From positions 12,210,362 to 12,274,361 of the forward strand of contig NC_049903.1 in NCBI RefSeq assembly GCF_001411555.2: a stretch of 64,000 bases of DNA. Direction: 5' to 3'. Origin of the DNA: Juglans regia (lineage: Eukaryota > Streptophyta > Magnoliopsida > Fagales > Juglandaceae). Position numbers and translations under genes: made by a program. The notes beneath the pieces are model-generated. The model did no database searches. It had not been told where the DNA came from and worked only from the letters and a program-made list of their open reading frames with translations. Of this stretch, positions 21,947 through 34,740 are shown piece after piece. Position 1 is the first letter of the stretch; every line of letters begins with the position of its first letter.

Positions 21947-24900
21947 TCAAGTTGGTGCATGGAGATCCGTAATGACCAACTTGCAGAGAAAGTGGTGAAA
22001 AAGTTCATGTCCCAAAACTTTGGTGAAGATGTCTGCAAGTTGCTCATGAGAAGAGGTATGAACGGCTGTAAGGAAGCCTGCCCGAATTTTATCACGAACA
22101 ATGTGACAATCAATCTTAATGTGTTTGGTGCGCTCGTGAAAGCCAGGGTTGTGAGCGATGTGTAAAGCGGATTGATTGTCACAATAAAGACTGATAGGCT
22201 CAGAATGAGAGATACTAAGATCTGTGAGGAGCTGTTTCAGCCAGGTGAGTTCGCAAGTAGTGACTGCCATGGTGCGGTATTCGACTTCAGCAGAGGAACG
22301 TGCCACTGTCGTCTATTTTTTTGTCCGCCAAGAAATGGGACTCGTGCCGAGCTGAATGAAAAATCCTATGGTGGATCTTCGAGTAGTGGGGCAGCTGGCC
22401 CAATCTGAGTCTGTGTAAGCGGTAACATGTAAATTGCTAAATGATGAGAAAAAAAATGTCTTGACCGGGACTACCTTTGAGATAGCGAAGAACGCGGATA
22501 GCAGCTTGCATGTGTGGATCTCGAGGAGCATGCATGAACTGGCTGAGAATATTCACTATAAAAACAATATTAGGACGTGTTAAAGTTAGATAAATGAGAC
22601 ATCCAACCAGTTGTCGATAGGCACCAGGGTCGGTGAGAAGAGAGTCATCACAATCTGTGAGCTTCAAATTTGTTCCATGGGAAATTGAGCGGTCCGGGCA
22701 CCAAGTTGACCACTATCAATAAGGATATCAAGTGTGTACTTGCGTTGATTGAGGAAGATGCCTTTCTGATAGCGAGTAACTTCAAGACCAAGAAAATATT
22801 TGAGGGAGCCGAGATCCTTTGTTTTGAAGTTTGTAGAGAGAATGCTTTTGAAAACATCGATCTGGGAAGTATCATTGCCAGCAACTAAGAAGTCATCAAC
22901 ATAAATGAGGACAATGGTGATTCTAGCATGAGTGATAAGAGTGAATAAAGAGTGGTCTGCCTGAGACTGAATAAAACCTGCATCTAGAAGCACAGTTGTT
23001 AGTTTAAAAAACCAGTTGTGGGAGGCTTGTTTGAGGCCATATAGAGATTTCCGAAGTCGACACACACGAGTCTCCCCCTTAGGGCAATATCCAGGTGGGG
23101 GGGTCATATAAACTTCTTCATCAAGATCACCATGTAGAAAAGTATTGTGAACATCAAGTTGTTGGATGACCTAATTTTTTGTGGCAGCGACGGCCAGTAA
23201 GCAGCAGACAATGGTCATTTTAGCAACTGGAACAAATGTTTCATGGTAGTCAAGACCTTCAACTTGAGTGTAACCTTTAGCAACTAGTCGAGTTTTGTAC
23301 CTATCGAAGGATCCATCAGTTTTGAGTTTAGTTTTGAAAACTCATTTACATCCAATGGGTTTCTTACCAAGAGGAAGAGGTTCAAGAGTCCAAGTGACAT
23401 TATCCTCTAAGGCTCGGATTTCAGCAACCATGGCCTCGCACCAATGAGAATGGTGAATGACAGTAGAGTAACAAGAAGGGTCAACAGATGTGGTGAGAGC
23501 AGTTATAAAGGTAAGATGAGAAGGAGAAAAACGAGAATATGAAAGAAAAAATAGATAAAGGATGAGCAGTACCTGAGACTGATGCAGTAGATGAGGATAC
23601 AGTGGACTCCATGTGTATGGTTGGACAGACATAATCCTGAAGGTTTGCAGGGCGAGTGGTGGTGCGTCTAGGACGAATATAAGGAGGAGGTGGTGGAGGT
23701 GGGGGTGGGTCGGGAATAGAAGTAGAGGAGGTAGGAGAAGCTATGGGTTCAGGAATAGGGAGAGGAATGATGGGTAGTGATGGATCGGGAGGGGAAGAAG
23801 CGGTTTGAAATGGGAATGTTTGTTCGTGAAAAGTAACATCACAAGAATAAAAAATAGCTTGGGTGTCCAAGTTGTAAAGCTTGTAAGCTTTATGTTGACC
23901 GGGATACCCAAGAAATACGCATTTTGAGGCACGAGGTGAGAATTTATTACGGGAAGCATGGAGGATTTAAGCTAACAAAGACATCCAAATACGTGTAAAT
24001 GAGCGTAATTTGGTGAGATATTGAAGAGGAGTTCAAAATGGGATTTATTTTGAAGAGTACGACTCGAGGTGCGATTAATAAGATAAGCGGCGGTGAGAAT
24101 ACATTCACCCCAAAATTTTAAGGGTAAATGTGCTTGAAATCGAAGACTACGAGCGACATTCAGAAGGTGCCAGTGTTTGCACTCCGCAACACCATTTTGT
24201 TGCGGAGTCTCAATGCAGGTACGCTCATTAATGATCCCGTGGTCATGAAGATAATTTTGAAATTTATGGGATAAAAATTCTTGTCCATTATCAGTTCTTA
24301 TAATTTTAATCATGGTGTTGAACTGATTCTGGATAAGTGCAAAAAAATGTATGAGATGAGTATATGCTTCAGATTTATGTCGCATGAGATAAATCTATGT
24401 AGAGCGAGAAAAATCATCAATAATTGTAAGAAAATAATGGGCACCGCAGATAGAAGAAGTATGGTAACCATCCCATATATCACAAAAAATACAATTAAAA
24501 GCAAAAGTACTTTTATTAGCATTTAAAGGAAAAGGAAGTCGAGTATGTTTCGACAGAGCACAAACATCGCAATCAGAAATAATACAAGGATTATTATTGA
24601 AAAGAGTGGGAATATTTAAATGAGAGGGATGACCTAGGCGTTGGTGCCATAGGATCTTATTAGTAAGAGTCTGAATAGAAAAAGCCGTGACAGGTTGAGG
24701 CCGATACACATAAAGCCCATTGCAAAACTCACCCGCTCCAATAAGCTTTATCGACTGTGGGTCCTAAAAAAAAAATGAGTAGAGGAAAAAATGACAAGAC
24801 AAGTATCATTAGTGGTGAGTTGGGGTACATAAAGTAAATTGAAATTAAAGGAAGGGACAAAGTAGACATTAGACAAAATGAGGGAATCGGCCAAATGAAT

Positions 24901-26041
24901 GGTGTCGATCCCTTCAATTGGAAGATAAACACCAGTGGGTAAGCAAACATTCGGAGCATGCGAAGGAGAAGAAAGTTTAGTGAAGAGGGTCCGATCATGG
25001 CACATGTGGTGGCTAGCTCCACTATTGATGACCCATGTTCGGCCTTGAGCAGAGGAGAGAGAGTCAGAAACGTTACCCACGAAATTGGCGTTCGGGATTG
25101 AGGGGCTGAGTAAATTCATGAGCTTTTGGTAGAGATCGGGAGTGAGACTAAGCGTCGGTGGGTTCGCGGTGGAGGATGACACCTGCTGAGCCATCGGCAG
25201 TGGAATAGGAGGCAGTTTGCCAAGAAATGAGGGTTGCAATTTCGTGCGGGGCTCACGGCCTGGAGGATACTCGATGAGACACCAGCATCGATCACGCACG
25301 TGTCCATTCCAGCTGCATTTCGAGCATTTTAGTGGTGGTTTGTGAGAGCCACTGGAGTGGGCGGCAAAGCTATGGAGCTTGGACGGAGGATTGCGAAGTT
25401 GAAGAAGCCGTTGTTGTTCCTCCTGAAACAAAATAGAGAAAATTTTGGTGATGGGGGAAAGGGTTCCAGTGCCAAAATCTAGGTTCTCAGTTGAGAGAAT
25501 GAATCATTGAGGCCAAGTAAAAATTGGTAAATACGTTCATCCTCCGCTTGTTATTGAAATTCTTTAAGGTCACTGCATTTTTGGAGGTGACTTAGTTCAT
25601 CCCAGAGTTGTTTGATCTGGTTGTAGTATTCATGAATGGATGTGGTATTTTGGTGTAAGGAGGATAACTCTCGTTTAAGGTGATAGACCCGCGCGTTATT
25701 CCCATGGCAAAAAGGGGATTGAAGATCAAGCCACACCTCATGAGGATCAGTATGGAATTCGAGAGAGTTTGCGATGGGGGACTAATGGAGTTAAGAAGCC
25801 AGGTAAGAACCATGTCTTTGGTTTGATTCCACTGAGTATAGTTTGGTAAATCTGTGTCGGGTGGGGATAGAGAACCATTAACAAAATTGAGTTTATTTTT
25901 GGCATTGAGTGCACGGGTCATGGCTTTTTACCATTTGGGGTAATTGTCTCCAGTAAGGATGCCAGAGACTAGAATGAGGCTAGGGGAATTAGATGGGTGA
26001 AGGAGATAAGGGGAAGGAGGGGGGTTGGGGGAAGTGGCCAT
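21947..26041 (-). pseudogene. gag-pol of copia element 2
   Basis: Minus-strand frame from the ATG at 26041. Gag has an early TAA near 25930 and a CX2CX4HX4C knuckle (CSKCSWNGHVRDRC). The protease reads WVINSGASHHM: the catalytic Asp of the DSGA motif is Asn, a single G-to-A change. Integrase keeps the HQRLGHPSH zinc-binding piece, FLTIIDDFSRSTW, RTDNGQEF and the TPQQNGVAE region. Reverse transcriptase shows SLYGLKQA and IYVDDFLVAGND, then DLGSLKYFLGLEV. RNase H shows SSAEVEYRTMA and YCDNQSALHIA. Several frameshifts and stops interrupt the polyprotein (near 22660, 23110-23340, 23870-23970, 24390). Gene order is complete, in contrast to element 1. Confidence 0.9.
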
Positions 26042-26088
26042 GGAAGGCGTTGGGTGAGAAGTTTAGGAACGTTGTTTGGCTGATACCA

Positions 26089-26296
26089 TGTCAAGAATTC
26101 AACTCTGTATTTCTCAAAACAATAACTTACAGTGTAAGAGCGTCTGAAAATAAATAGATACATGCTTAGTCTTTCTATGGTAATTATAAAAAAGGAAAGA
26201 ATTACAATTAAAAACAAATTTCTTAAATAATTACAATTAAATGACAAATTTCTTAATATCAAGAAATTGTTAATTTTGTGAAATTTGATTCTGTCA
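26089..26296 (-). repeat. 5' LTR of copia element 2
   Basis: 208 bp, nearly identical to 21729-21936. On the minus strand it ends TTGACA and is followed by TGGTATCAGCC (complement of 26078-26088), the primer-binding site. Confidence 0.9.
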
Positions 26297-29200
26297 ATAT
26301 TTGATCCATTCTTCGAACAATTGGAAGAAAAAGAAAAAAAAAAAACGGAAGAAAAGTAAAAACAACTCGGATTGTAAATGAATTTACTGAAATGATGGAA
26401 GACTATTAATTTAGTGAATTACACCTTCGGATTCTACTACTTTTTTCCTCTCCAGATGAATAGACACAATCATTATAACTTCACGCAATTCACAGTTCAT
26501 TATTTCGAAACACGCATGGAGGGTATGCTGTTTCTTTCTTTCTTTATTTTTTTTTTTCCCAGTTTTGAATTATTTTGATAGTAGTAAAATATATAAGTGG
26601 GTAAATCCGATTCGTATACTCATCTTTAAAATTTAGATAAAAGTACATAATTTGCATAAAATCAAAATCATACAAGATATAACTATATACTCCATATTGG
26701 ATTAGCCTATAAAATAATAATATAATATTTTTTTTAACTTTTTTTTTTCACATTTTATAACTACACTAATCATATGTTAATTAATAATTTAATAACCTAA
26801 TATTTCATCCAACATCCCAATGTGAAAGGCTCAATCGAATAGTAAGAAAGTGAGCAATGTCCCAATATGTAGTTGGTGTATATTTTTAGAATAAAATAAT
26901 TTTTTTAAAGATAAACAGTGTATCTCTAAATTTAAAGAAAATTTTAGTGATACTGTAACTCATATGTAGAGCTTGATCCTCATTTTGACAATTCCAATAT
27001 AGACATTTTATTGATATTTAGCCAAACTTTAGAGAGCCCCAGAAGACTAGAGAGATCGAACTATTGGAGTACTTGTGCAGAATAGTTGTACCAAACCATG
27101 TAATTTGTCTCTTTTATTTTCAGTTATTTATAATTAAGTAAGATATAAATGAGCGTTTCAAGTACTACCACCACGCGAGAAGAGAGGATCATCCAAGCAT
27201 TGATAATGATATGATTAATCGAGACTGCCGAAGAATAGGATACGACTTGACAGCTGGTCAAACAAGAATGATTTTATTTTCAAAACGGAGTTGATTTTGT
27301 TTCCAAAGTAGAGAGTGATTATATATACTTTTGGCCATGGTGCTTGCTGCATGCTTTTAAGCTGACAGGCTTTGAATTTGCTGAAAATGTGTGATAATTA
27401 TTTTGTTTTTTAAAGAGTTTTTTTAAGAGAACCTAAGCAGCTAGCCTTAATTGGTTGAAGAAGGCCACCTATATACCTAGCGAGTAATGTTACTCGTCAT
27501 CTTAATTATCATCATTTTCTTAATATCACATTATAAGATGATATAAAAATAAATAATAAATAGATTATTTTTTCTTTTTTCAAAGGTATGTAGTCGGCAT
27601 AATTAGATATTCATGTTAAGTGTTGATTTAGGTTCGATTTGGATATAAGAAGTGTTTCATCTTATCTCATCTCATAATAATAACTTTTTTAAATTCTTAT
27701 ACAAAATATAATAAAAAAAATTTAATTTTTTTAAATTTAAAACAATAATAATATTAAAAAATAATTTTTATTCAACTCATGTAAAACGATCTCATCTCAT
27801 CTCATCTCACTATCTAAACGAGCGCTTATTTATTCACAAATTTTTTTTTATTTTTTTATTTTTAGTGTTGTACTAATTGTGAATGGATGTTTGTCAAGAA
27901 TTAAATTTTATTCATTGGTCTGGCTATCGGTTAAATATAATATATCGAGCTTGTTTAAAAATAATTCGAATAATAATAAGAGGAAGATAGTCAGTCACTG
28001 CCACAGTTCCATCACGAATATGATTGACGAAAATTCATCACCTAAGATATATGAGAGACCACATATTCAATCTCCGCGTCTTTCTATATATGGTCATTGT
28101 TCATGTGGTGTCCAGTCTTTCTCATGGGACTAATTTTTGTTAAATATTTCAATGAAAAGTGCACCGTAGCCGTTGATAATTGATATTAGAAAGAATGAAG
28201 AGAGAGAAAAAGAGGTAAATATTACTGTAGAAGAGCTAAGCATTCTTTTAAATACTGACTACGTTTGGATGTTGAGCAGTTGAGCTCGATTTTTTATGAA
28301 TGGTAATGAATTGAGTAGTAGATAGACTAATGTAAGGCTCATCTAAACTAAATTTAAAGTGTGTTTGAATGTAAAGATGAGTTTAATACTTTTATGGAAA
28401 GTTAAAAAATATTATGAATCCTATGTATAAAGATATGTTAAGTTAAAAAAATTTGTGAGTCTCACATGTAAGGAGATTTTAAATTTAAATGAGTTTAATA
28501 ATTTAAAAGTTTGATGTATAGATGTTATAATCAATTTAAATTTAAATTGAACTCAAGCTGAATCTTACAACTAAATGCAGTCTTAATGCCCAAGTGAAAA
28601 AAAACAGCCCTTTAATGGCCGTTGAACAGCCTCACGGCTAACAGGGAGTCTCGGTCTGTCTAGATTAGGTGTAGAAACCAAACCGATCATAAAAACTCCA
28701 ATATTCCTCTAAACTTTCTGTTATTATATCGCATGATCTGCATAATTTTTTATGAAAAGTTCACGTCTTTACTGACAAATGGCATTATAAAGGGGTTTAT
28801 TACAGTTCGGTTTGGCCTGTCGACAAACATTTAAATATTAGACAGAAACTTTAGGATGGGCGGCTGATCTCCATCTATCCACAGCAAGCCAAGCAACAAA
28901 CATCAGGTTGTTCATTTGAAGAATCAATTTCAAAAGCTTTTCATTCCATACAAAGGTTGGAAACTGCATGTCTGCAATGCCTTTCCTTTTTGTGTTTCTC
29001 GTTCTTTTCAAGAACAACATACAAGGAAGAGAGTGGAAAGGGGGGAGGGAGGGGGTGGAACAAGAACAGAAAAGGAAAACAACCAAATCGACAGGCATAA
29101 ATTATAAATAGAAGAGACAACGAACAACTTCATGAGACTATTCTTTAACAAAAACTTCTGGAACATTACATTTGAACATTAAAATATACATTAGCCATAT

Positions 29201-29351
29201 ATTTTGGGTAGTTTTGGCATCGAACAAGCCCCCATCTCGCATCCACACCTTCATGTTCCATCTCTCAAAACAGAGAATGCATATATTAACAGAAATCAGA
29301 GTCAAATGGACACACAAACACAGAGATGTCAGAGAACAAAACCATACAGAT
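26297..29351. other. AT-rich intergenic region with MITE pieces
   Basis: No gene recognised. It contains a family B MITE (27625-27830) and a related diverged segment at about 28260-28600 starting CGTTTGGATGTTGAG. The stretch 28800-29351 may be the 3' UTR of the small minus-strand gene that follows; a GA-rich block lies at 29035-29075. Confidence 0.45.
27625..27830. mobile_element. Family B MITE (GAGATGAGATGAG termini)
   Basis: About 200 bp with inverted ends: TTTGGATATAAGAAGTGTTT on the left and the complement of CATCTCATCTCACTATCTAAAC on the right, around an AT-rich centre. Related units occur at 40077-40250, 48832-49200 and twice in inverted order at 60347-60995. Confidence 0.65.
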
Positions 29352-29570
29352 TCAAAAATGGCAGCCACAACAGAGATAGAAGAAACACAGCCTGGCAACC
29401 AAAACAATAGCCTCGAACAGGGACGCAATCCTAAAAAGTAGGTCGTCCACAAAAGACAGCTTCAGATTCAGCCTCTTCCACCTGAACGCAGACCCAAAGA
29501 AGAACTTCCATCTCCAGTTCTGCCCCCTCAGCTTCTTGAAGGAAATCCATCTATTCTTCTTGAGTCCCAT
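29352..29570 (-). CDS. Possible small membrane protein, 72 aa
   Basis: Complete minus-strand frame from ATG (29570) to TGA. The N-terminal half is basic and aromatic (KKNRWISFKKLRGQNWRWKF, then FRWKRLNL); the C-terminal half is a hydrophobic segment (about residues 47-69) ending CFFYLCCGCHF with a Cys cluster. This layout, an even amino-acid mix and a purine at -3 before the ATG suggest a real short gene for a single-pass membrane protein. I do not recognise the family and assign no function. No promoter element was identified upstream (29571-30000). An alternative is a chance ORF within a transcribed, non-coding stretch. Confidence 0.5.
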   Translation of the reverse strand: MGLKKNRWISFKKLRGQNWRWKFFFGSAFRWKRLNLKLSFVDDLLFRIASLFEAIVLVARLCFFYLCCGCHF

Positions 29571-30033
29571 TCGATCACTTTAATCTTGTCAGCTCTTTCT
29601 GAAAAGAAATCTTCCTTCTGGGTTGGTCGTGAGGAGAGAAAGGGGGGTGGAGGTGTTGGTTATATCGTGGGAGCAGAGCAGGGAACTGTGGAAGGTTCGG
29701 TTTTTCTCAAGGAATACGGTTTGGTTCGTACAATGGATGGGTTGGGGATATGAAAGGCTGGATCGGGGTGTTTTTGGGATTTTCGAAAAGAGGAGTGGAC
29801 CGAGTGGAAGAAAAACCGCTCCGCGTTTTGTTCGACGGCATGGAATGGAACTTTGAAGGTTGAAGTCAGCAAAGGAGTGTCGTATAAACGTGGAGAAGTG
29901 GATCTATGAGGCTATGAGCTGTGCGACATTACAAGTGTCTAGAAAGAATATAAGCGAGGCCAATTTCTAAAGTCTATTATTCCTCTTAGGCATTGAGACG
30001 AACGAAGATAGTCCATGCAAGATTCCTCATAAC
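29571..30033. other. Upstream region of the small minus-strand ORF
   Basis: Relatively GC-rich for this window and free of obvious transposon ends. Open frames on both strands here (29623-29856 plus, 29660-29872 minus) are shadows of each other with no recognised domain. Could be promoter and 5' UTR. Confidence 0.4.
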
Positions 30034-30459
30034 CAGGTGTGTATTCGCTCCAGTCCAGTTCAATTTTAGATAAAATTTAAAATTGAATCTGTATTAATTT
30101 TATATTTTTAAAAATCGATTACGTATTGATTACTCTCCTAAATTAGTACTTTTAATTTTACCGATTTCGGTCTGGTTCGATTCGATTTTTCAATTTTAAC
30201 AAAATGCAAATTTATCATAAAAATATATATTTATAAAAAAACTGCTTTAAAAAAAATTTATAAAAAAAAATCTTCTATAAAAAAATTGTTATAAAAAATC
30301 TGTTACTATTTACAAAAATCTGTTTTAAGAAAAATCTGTTACTATTTACAAAAATCTACTTTATAAAAAAAAATACGCATGTAAAAAAAATCTATTATAA
30401 AAAATCAATTCCCCTTGTTCAGGTCCAGTTTGGTTTTTCGATTGATTTTTACACCCCTA
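30034..30459. mobile_element. hAT-like MITE, 426 bp
   Basis: Inverted ends CAGGTGTGTA (left) and complement of TACACCCCTA (right), flanked by near-identical 8-mers CTCATAAC (30026-30033) and CTTATAAC (30460-30467). Eight-base duplications and CAGGGGTGTA-like ends fit hAT elements. The inside is AT-rich with repeated AAAATCTGTT units. Confidence 0.7.
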
Positions 30460-30621
30460 CTTATAACTTTACTTGAGTAACACATATATATATATATAAA
30501 AGAGAAATACAAATACGCTAATTTATAAGTTTACTTTGATGACATATCTCTCTATGACGATAACACTTCTTTATATAAAAATAGATCTTACAAAATTTAT
30601 TGATTAATATCTATCATGATT

Positions 30622-30656
<35 letters not shown>

Positions 30657-32919
30657 GTCGTAAATATTGTTTGTTTCACGTTATATTTCTATGTTTTTCA
30701 CCTCATATCTTAAAAAAAATGATATTTATAGTTTTAGGATGTGAAGTCTCACACGCTTTTTATTTGAAAAAGTAGATAAATTTTGGATGTACATAAAAAA
30801 ATTATTTTTTTAATAATAAATCTCACTTTTTTTAAATAAAAAGCGTGAGGTTTGCACACTCTAAAATTGTATATAATATTACTCCATTTTAAAATTACTA
30901 TAAAAATATTTTATTCCGGTAATACAGAAAATGAATAAAGTCATATATATTAAGCATTTAATCGTGTTTAGTAAATTAGTATCGTTATTTCTTTTTTGGA
31001 ATTAAAGCCACTTTAAATTTTGAAAAATGAGGTGATATGATTTCCTTTAATGCTATACACAAATTTATATTAACGTATCATTTATAGTGAGATTCATTAT
31101 AATTTTAAAATATCCAAAATACTAATATTTTTTAATAGTGACGAATGCTTTCACATCAGCAACATGTTAAAAGTATAAAAAATGAAATTTATAAATATAT
31201 TTTTTCTAATATCCATCCTCTACATCTTAAAATTCTACGATTTTTTATCTTGAAAGTCCAAAGTGACCTTAAACTCAACTACAATCTTGAATAATTGAGT
31301 CAATTAATACCCTTTTTAGGATTTTATCGAACAACAACATTTGTAGACTTATCGTCAAACGTTTCAAATGTGCGAAGACTGTTTATAAGATGTTCTAATT
31401 TTATTAAGAAGGAAACAAACAGAAACTAACAAAAAATAAAAATAAAAACAGGGCTTACATGATTTCTAGGATGTTTCCTACCAACCAAACACCAATGGAA
31501 AATAAATGGCAACGTCGGAAGATTTTTGTTCCGATTACTACAAACTAAGGAGGAATATTATTATATTAATTTATTTGCATTTGACAAACTGTGGCTGCTG
31601 GTCAATTCAATTGTCTATTCTTGTACGGCCGATCAAATTTAAAAAAAAAAAAAAAAAACAGAGAGAAGTGGACGACACATGAAGGTGGGGTCCTTCTGCA
31701 GCTGCCGAAGAAATGTCTCGAAGAAGTGTCCTGAATATCATATTTTATTTTTATTTATTTTTATATATTTTTTAATTATTATAAATATTTTTTAAAAAAT
31801 AAAAAATTTATAATATTATTAAAAAATATTTTTTTAATCACTAAATAAAAATAAAAATAAAAATAAAAAATTTCAAAATCCAACTTTCGAAAGTTTAGCA
31901 TTTCTGCATGAGGGGACAATCTACCCACACCATTGACCGAAAGGTAAAAAAAAAAAAGATGGAATAACTTTGAAAACCAGCAATATTCGATTCATATATA
32001 CTTACACCACTGATATACTTTTAATTCATAAATTTTAATTTCTTAAAAAATTATTTTTCATAATAAATCGATATTTTCTTTACTGTAAATTCTGAAGTTT
32101 TTCCGAGCAAACCAAAGAGAAAGATATTAAAAGAAAATCTAGTAAAGTAGATTTTTTTAATATTTATTAAACATTTAATATTATTTAAGTATTCATATAT
32201 ATTATAAATAATAATATCTATATTTCTTATATTTAACTCTCTACGTTTCATTAAAAGCTTGTAATCTAATTAGCATAACATCCAATCTCCAAAATTGAAT
32301 GTTAAAAAAAAAAACTCTCTACATTAATTCAGATAAGAAGTCCGATGTTAAACTGAAAAGGATAATAATATTATTAGTTGTCAAATTCAGGCTTATTTAT
32401 TCTTGACAGATCAGTGGGACAGGTAAGGTAATGAAAAAAATTAAAAACGAATTGAACCAAATTATTTTCTTTATTCTGAGATTCATGAGTTGAAGACTTC
32501 AAAGTGACCGTTTTAATTATAAAAGTTTTGGATTCGTTTGAGTAGTGAGAAGTATTGAGAAGTGTTAAAAATATTTATGAATAATAATAAAAAAAAAATA
32601 AAATATTAAATAATAATAAAAAAATAAAAAATAAAAATAAAAATACTTGAGATACTCTCACTTACCAAATATAACTTAAAGAGCCGCCTAAAAAGAGTAC
32701 TTTCCAAGATGCGTCGCCTAAAAAGAACGGTAGTAATGTGGTGATGGCAAAAGTAGGCTGAATTACACGAGTTATCGGCGATTAAAGGAGAAAGTTATGA
32801 TCGGCGACCAGATGAGAGAAATTTTGAATGAAAAAGTCAGCCCAATATTGTATAAACGACAGGCTGGATTCATACACATACAGATCAAGGAATAACGTAC
32901 GTGCACCTCATAAATGAGA
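30460..32919. other. AT-rich intergenic region
   Basis: No gene recognised. TA microsatellites lie at 30484-30500 and 30625-30652, a poly-A run at 31639-31659 and a low-complexity A/T block at 31740-31875. A MITE-like unit with weak inverted ends (GTTTGAGTAGTGAGAAGT / complement of CTCACTTACCAAAT) occupies about 32535-32680. Confidence 0.45.
30730..30880. mobile_element. Foldback MITE, family A copy 2
   Basis: Inverted arms: CACACGCTTTTTATTTGAAA (from 30751) pairs with TTAAATAAAAAGCGTG on the right. The centre shares TTTTTTTAATAATAAATCTCAC with the other family A copies. Confidence 0.65.
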
Positions 32920-33090
32920 AAATATATTTATAATTATAAATTATATAATTATTATATAATTATTTTAAAATAAATAAATAAAATATGTGATCTGTATAAA
33001 AAAATTAATTTTTTAATAATAGACTATATTTTTTTATAAAAATTATACGACGTTTACATATTTTACTATTATACGTAGAATTATTTAATA
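32920..33090. mobile_element. Foldback MITE, family A copy 3
   Basis: Contains the family core AAAAAATTAATTTTTTAATA plus AATAGACTATA and a right arm (ATTATACGACGTTTACATA) similar to copy 1 (ATTATACGGTATTTACGCA). The left arm is strongly diverged. Confidence 0.55.
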
Positions 33091-33373
33091 ATTAATTTTT
33101 TTGCCAACAGTAGTATATCTCACGAAAGAGTAGTTCAAAATATTCGATGCTCGTTGCCAGCATTTGCCCACAGAACCTCTCTTTCCAGGTGCGCTTCCTT
33201 TTTTTCTTGTTCTTTTTTTAACCTTAAAATTCCTTAATTCCTCACGAATTAGTGTGGCTCTACTTTTGCCGTCCAAAGACAAGATCGCCGTCCTAATTTT
33301 ATCTGCACTGATTTGATTTTGTTCTAATTTTAAATGAGATATAATGAAATATAGAGACATTTATTTATTTTTA

Positions 33374-33663
33374 TAAAATGTCTAATAGGAAGAATGAGGT
33401 AACTCTTTATAAAATTCAAAATGAATTTGTTCCTAAATCGTGTGAGACTTCTCAACATGTTGTCTCACGTGTGAGTCGGTATTTTCGATACCATCATCGT
33501 GAATAGATCGCAGGAGCACATCATTAGTCACAAATTAACCTATTCTAATGCCATATAGAAACATATATTTTTCTATAAAAGACTTAATAAGAAGAGTGAT
33601 GTATCTCTTTATAAAATTTAAAATAAATTTATTTCTAATCCGTGTGAAACTTCTCGATATGAA
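33374..33663 (+). repeat. Pair of ~87-bp direct repeats
   Basis: 33374-33460 and 33577-33663 share the pattern TCTTTATAAAATT-AAAAT, AATTT-TT-CTAA, CGTGTGA-ACTTCTC. Roughly 80% identical by eye; origin unknown. Confidence 0.7.
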
Positions 33664-34705
33664 ACAAATCAAAGGCATTAATATTAATTGATGTGAACTG
33701 ATCCCAAAGTGATACTCTTTACAGGTGCATGCTTTGTAGAAGAATCTGAGGAAAAGTACATGAGTCTGATCTGGTGCCCCTTTTGACGCGCATAAGAGTT
33801 GGATACCTTGCTCTCTTTTCTAGATTAGAGAGATCAGGTCTTACATATATATAGTGGTGCCCTTTTGATGCGCATAAGACTGTCCACATTTACATCCATC
33901 GATGAAGAATCAACATTACTATTCAGCTTTTGGCCCTCATTAAGGTGCATGTTTTGTTGTATGCTCCGACATTATTCTTTCCCATTTAATAAATATTTAA
34001 GGAGTGAGTCAATATGTAAAATATTTAATTAAATTAGATAAATTATAAAGTTGGAATTTAAACTCAAAATTCTTGCTCTAATATCTAGGGTGCTACGGGT
34101 GGATAGCCGCTCATCCTGCACTCACTAAATTGACCCCCGCAGTATCCCTTCCCCACTCATATCTCTGACCGTCCGCATCCAATTGCTGAGCGGGTGGATT
34201 GATGCCACCATTGTCCATCCACCCCATTCGACAACATATTTTTCACAAAAAAAAAAAAAAAAAAATCCAATAAAATCACTTATACATTAGAAAATCGCAC
34301 AAATCCAACAAAAGTCTCAATAAATCTAACAAATTGCACAAAATCACATAAATTTGAAGATTTGTGGATAGATACCCTACAGACCCACAATTGCACCTTT
34401 GGGTCTTTAACTTACAAATCCACAATGATGACCGTGGTCTTGAGTCGTAAAGACCCACGACCAAGTTGTGATCGTGCTAAGAGAAGTCAGGCTGAGAGGA
34501 GGAGGAGAATAAGAAGAGAAGAGACAAGAAGATAAATGATAGAGAAGAGAAGACGAGGTGGAGAAGAGAAGAGTAGATGAATGGATGCTAAGAGAAATGA
34601 GATAAATGAGAGGAGCGAGAAAAATTTGTGAAATTATAGTTAGGATATTTTTTTTTTTTAAAGTGTATGATCAATGGGTGGGTTAAATTTCGGACAGGTG
34701 GGGTA

Positions 34706-34740
34706 CCCACCCGCCCACACCCGCACCCGCACCCGCACCC
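34706..34740 (-). repeat. G-quadruplex-like GGGTGC repeat on minus strand
   Basis: The plus strand reads CCC seven times separated by only 1-3 bases (ending in three GCACCC units), so the minus strand has closely spaced GGG runs. Confidence 0.75.

Larger units (their letters stand above)
21729..26296 (-). mobile_element. Ty1/copia LTR retrotransposon 2, minus strand, complete but decayed
   Basis: Two 208-bp LTRs (21729-21936 and 26089-26296) bound a minus-strand copia element with primer-binding site next to the right LTR, a polypurine tract next to the left LTR, and gag, protease, integrase, reverse transcriptase and RNase H in copia order. I count about 11-12 differences between the LTRs (about 94-95% identity). 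The flanking 5-mers (TTTAC and ATATT) do not match, so there is no visible target duplication. Confidence 0.92.

Noticed and set aside
23972..24709. Copia integrase region as evidence for an endogenous virus
   Set aside because: Domain order (integrase before reverse transcriptase), LTRs and Met-tRNA primer site are those of a Ty1/copia retrotransposon; no envelope or movement gene is present.
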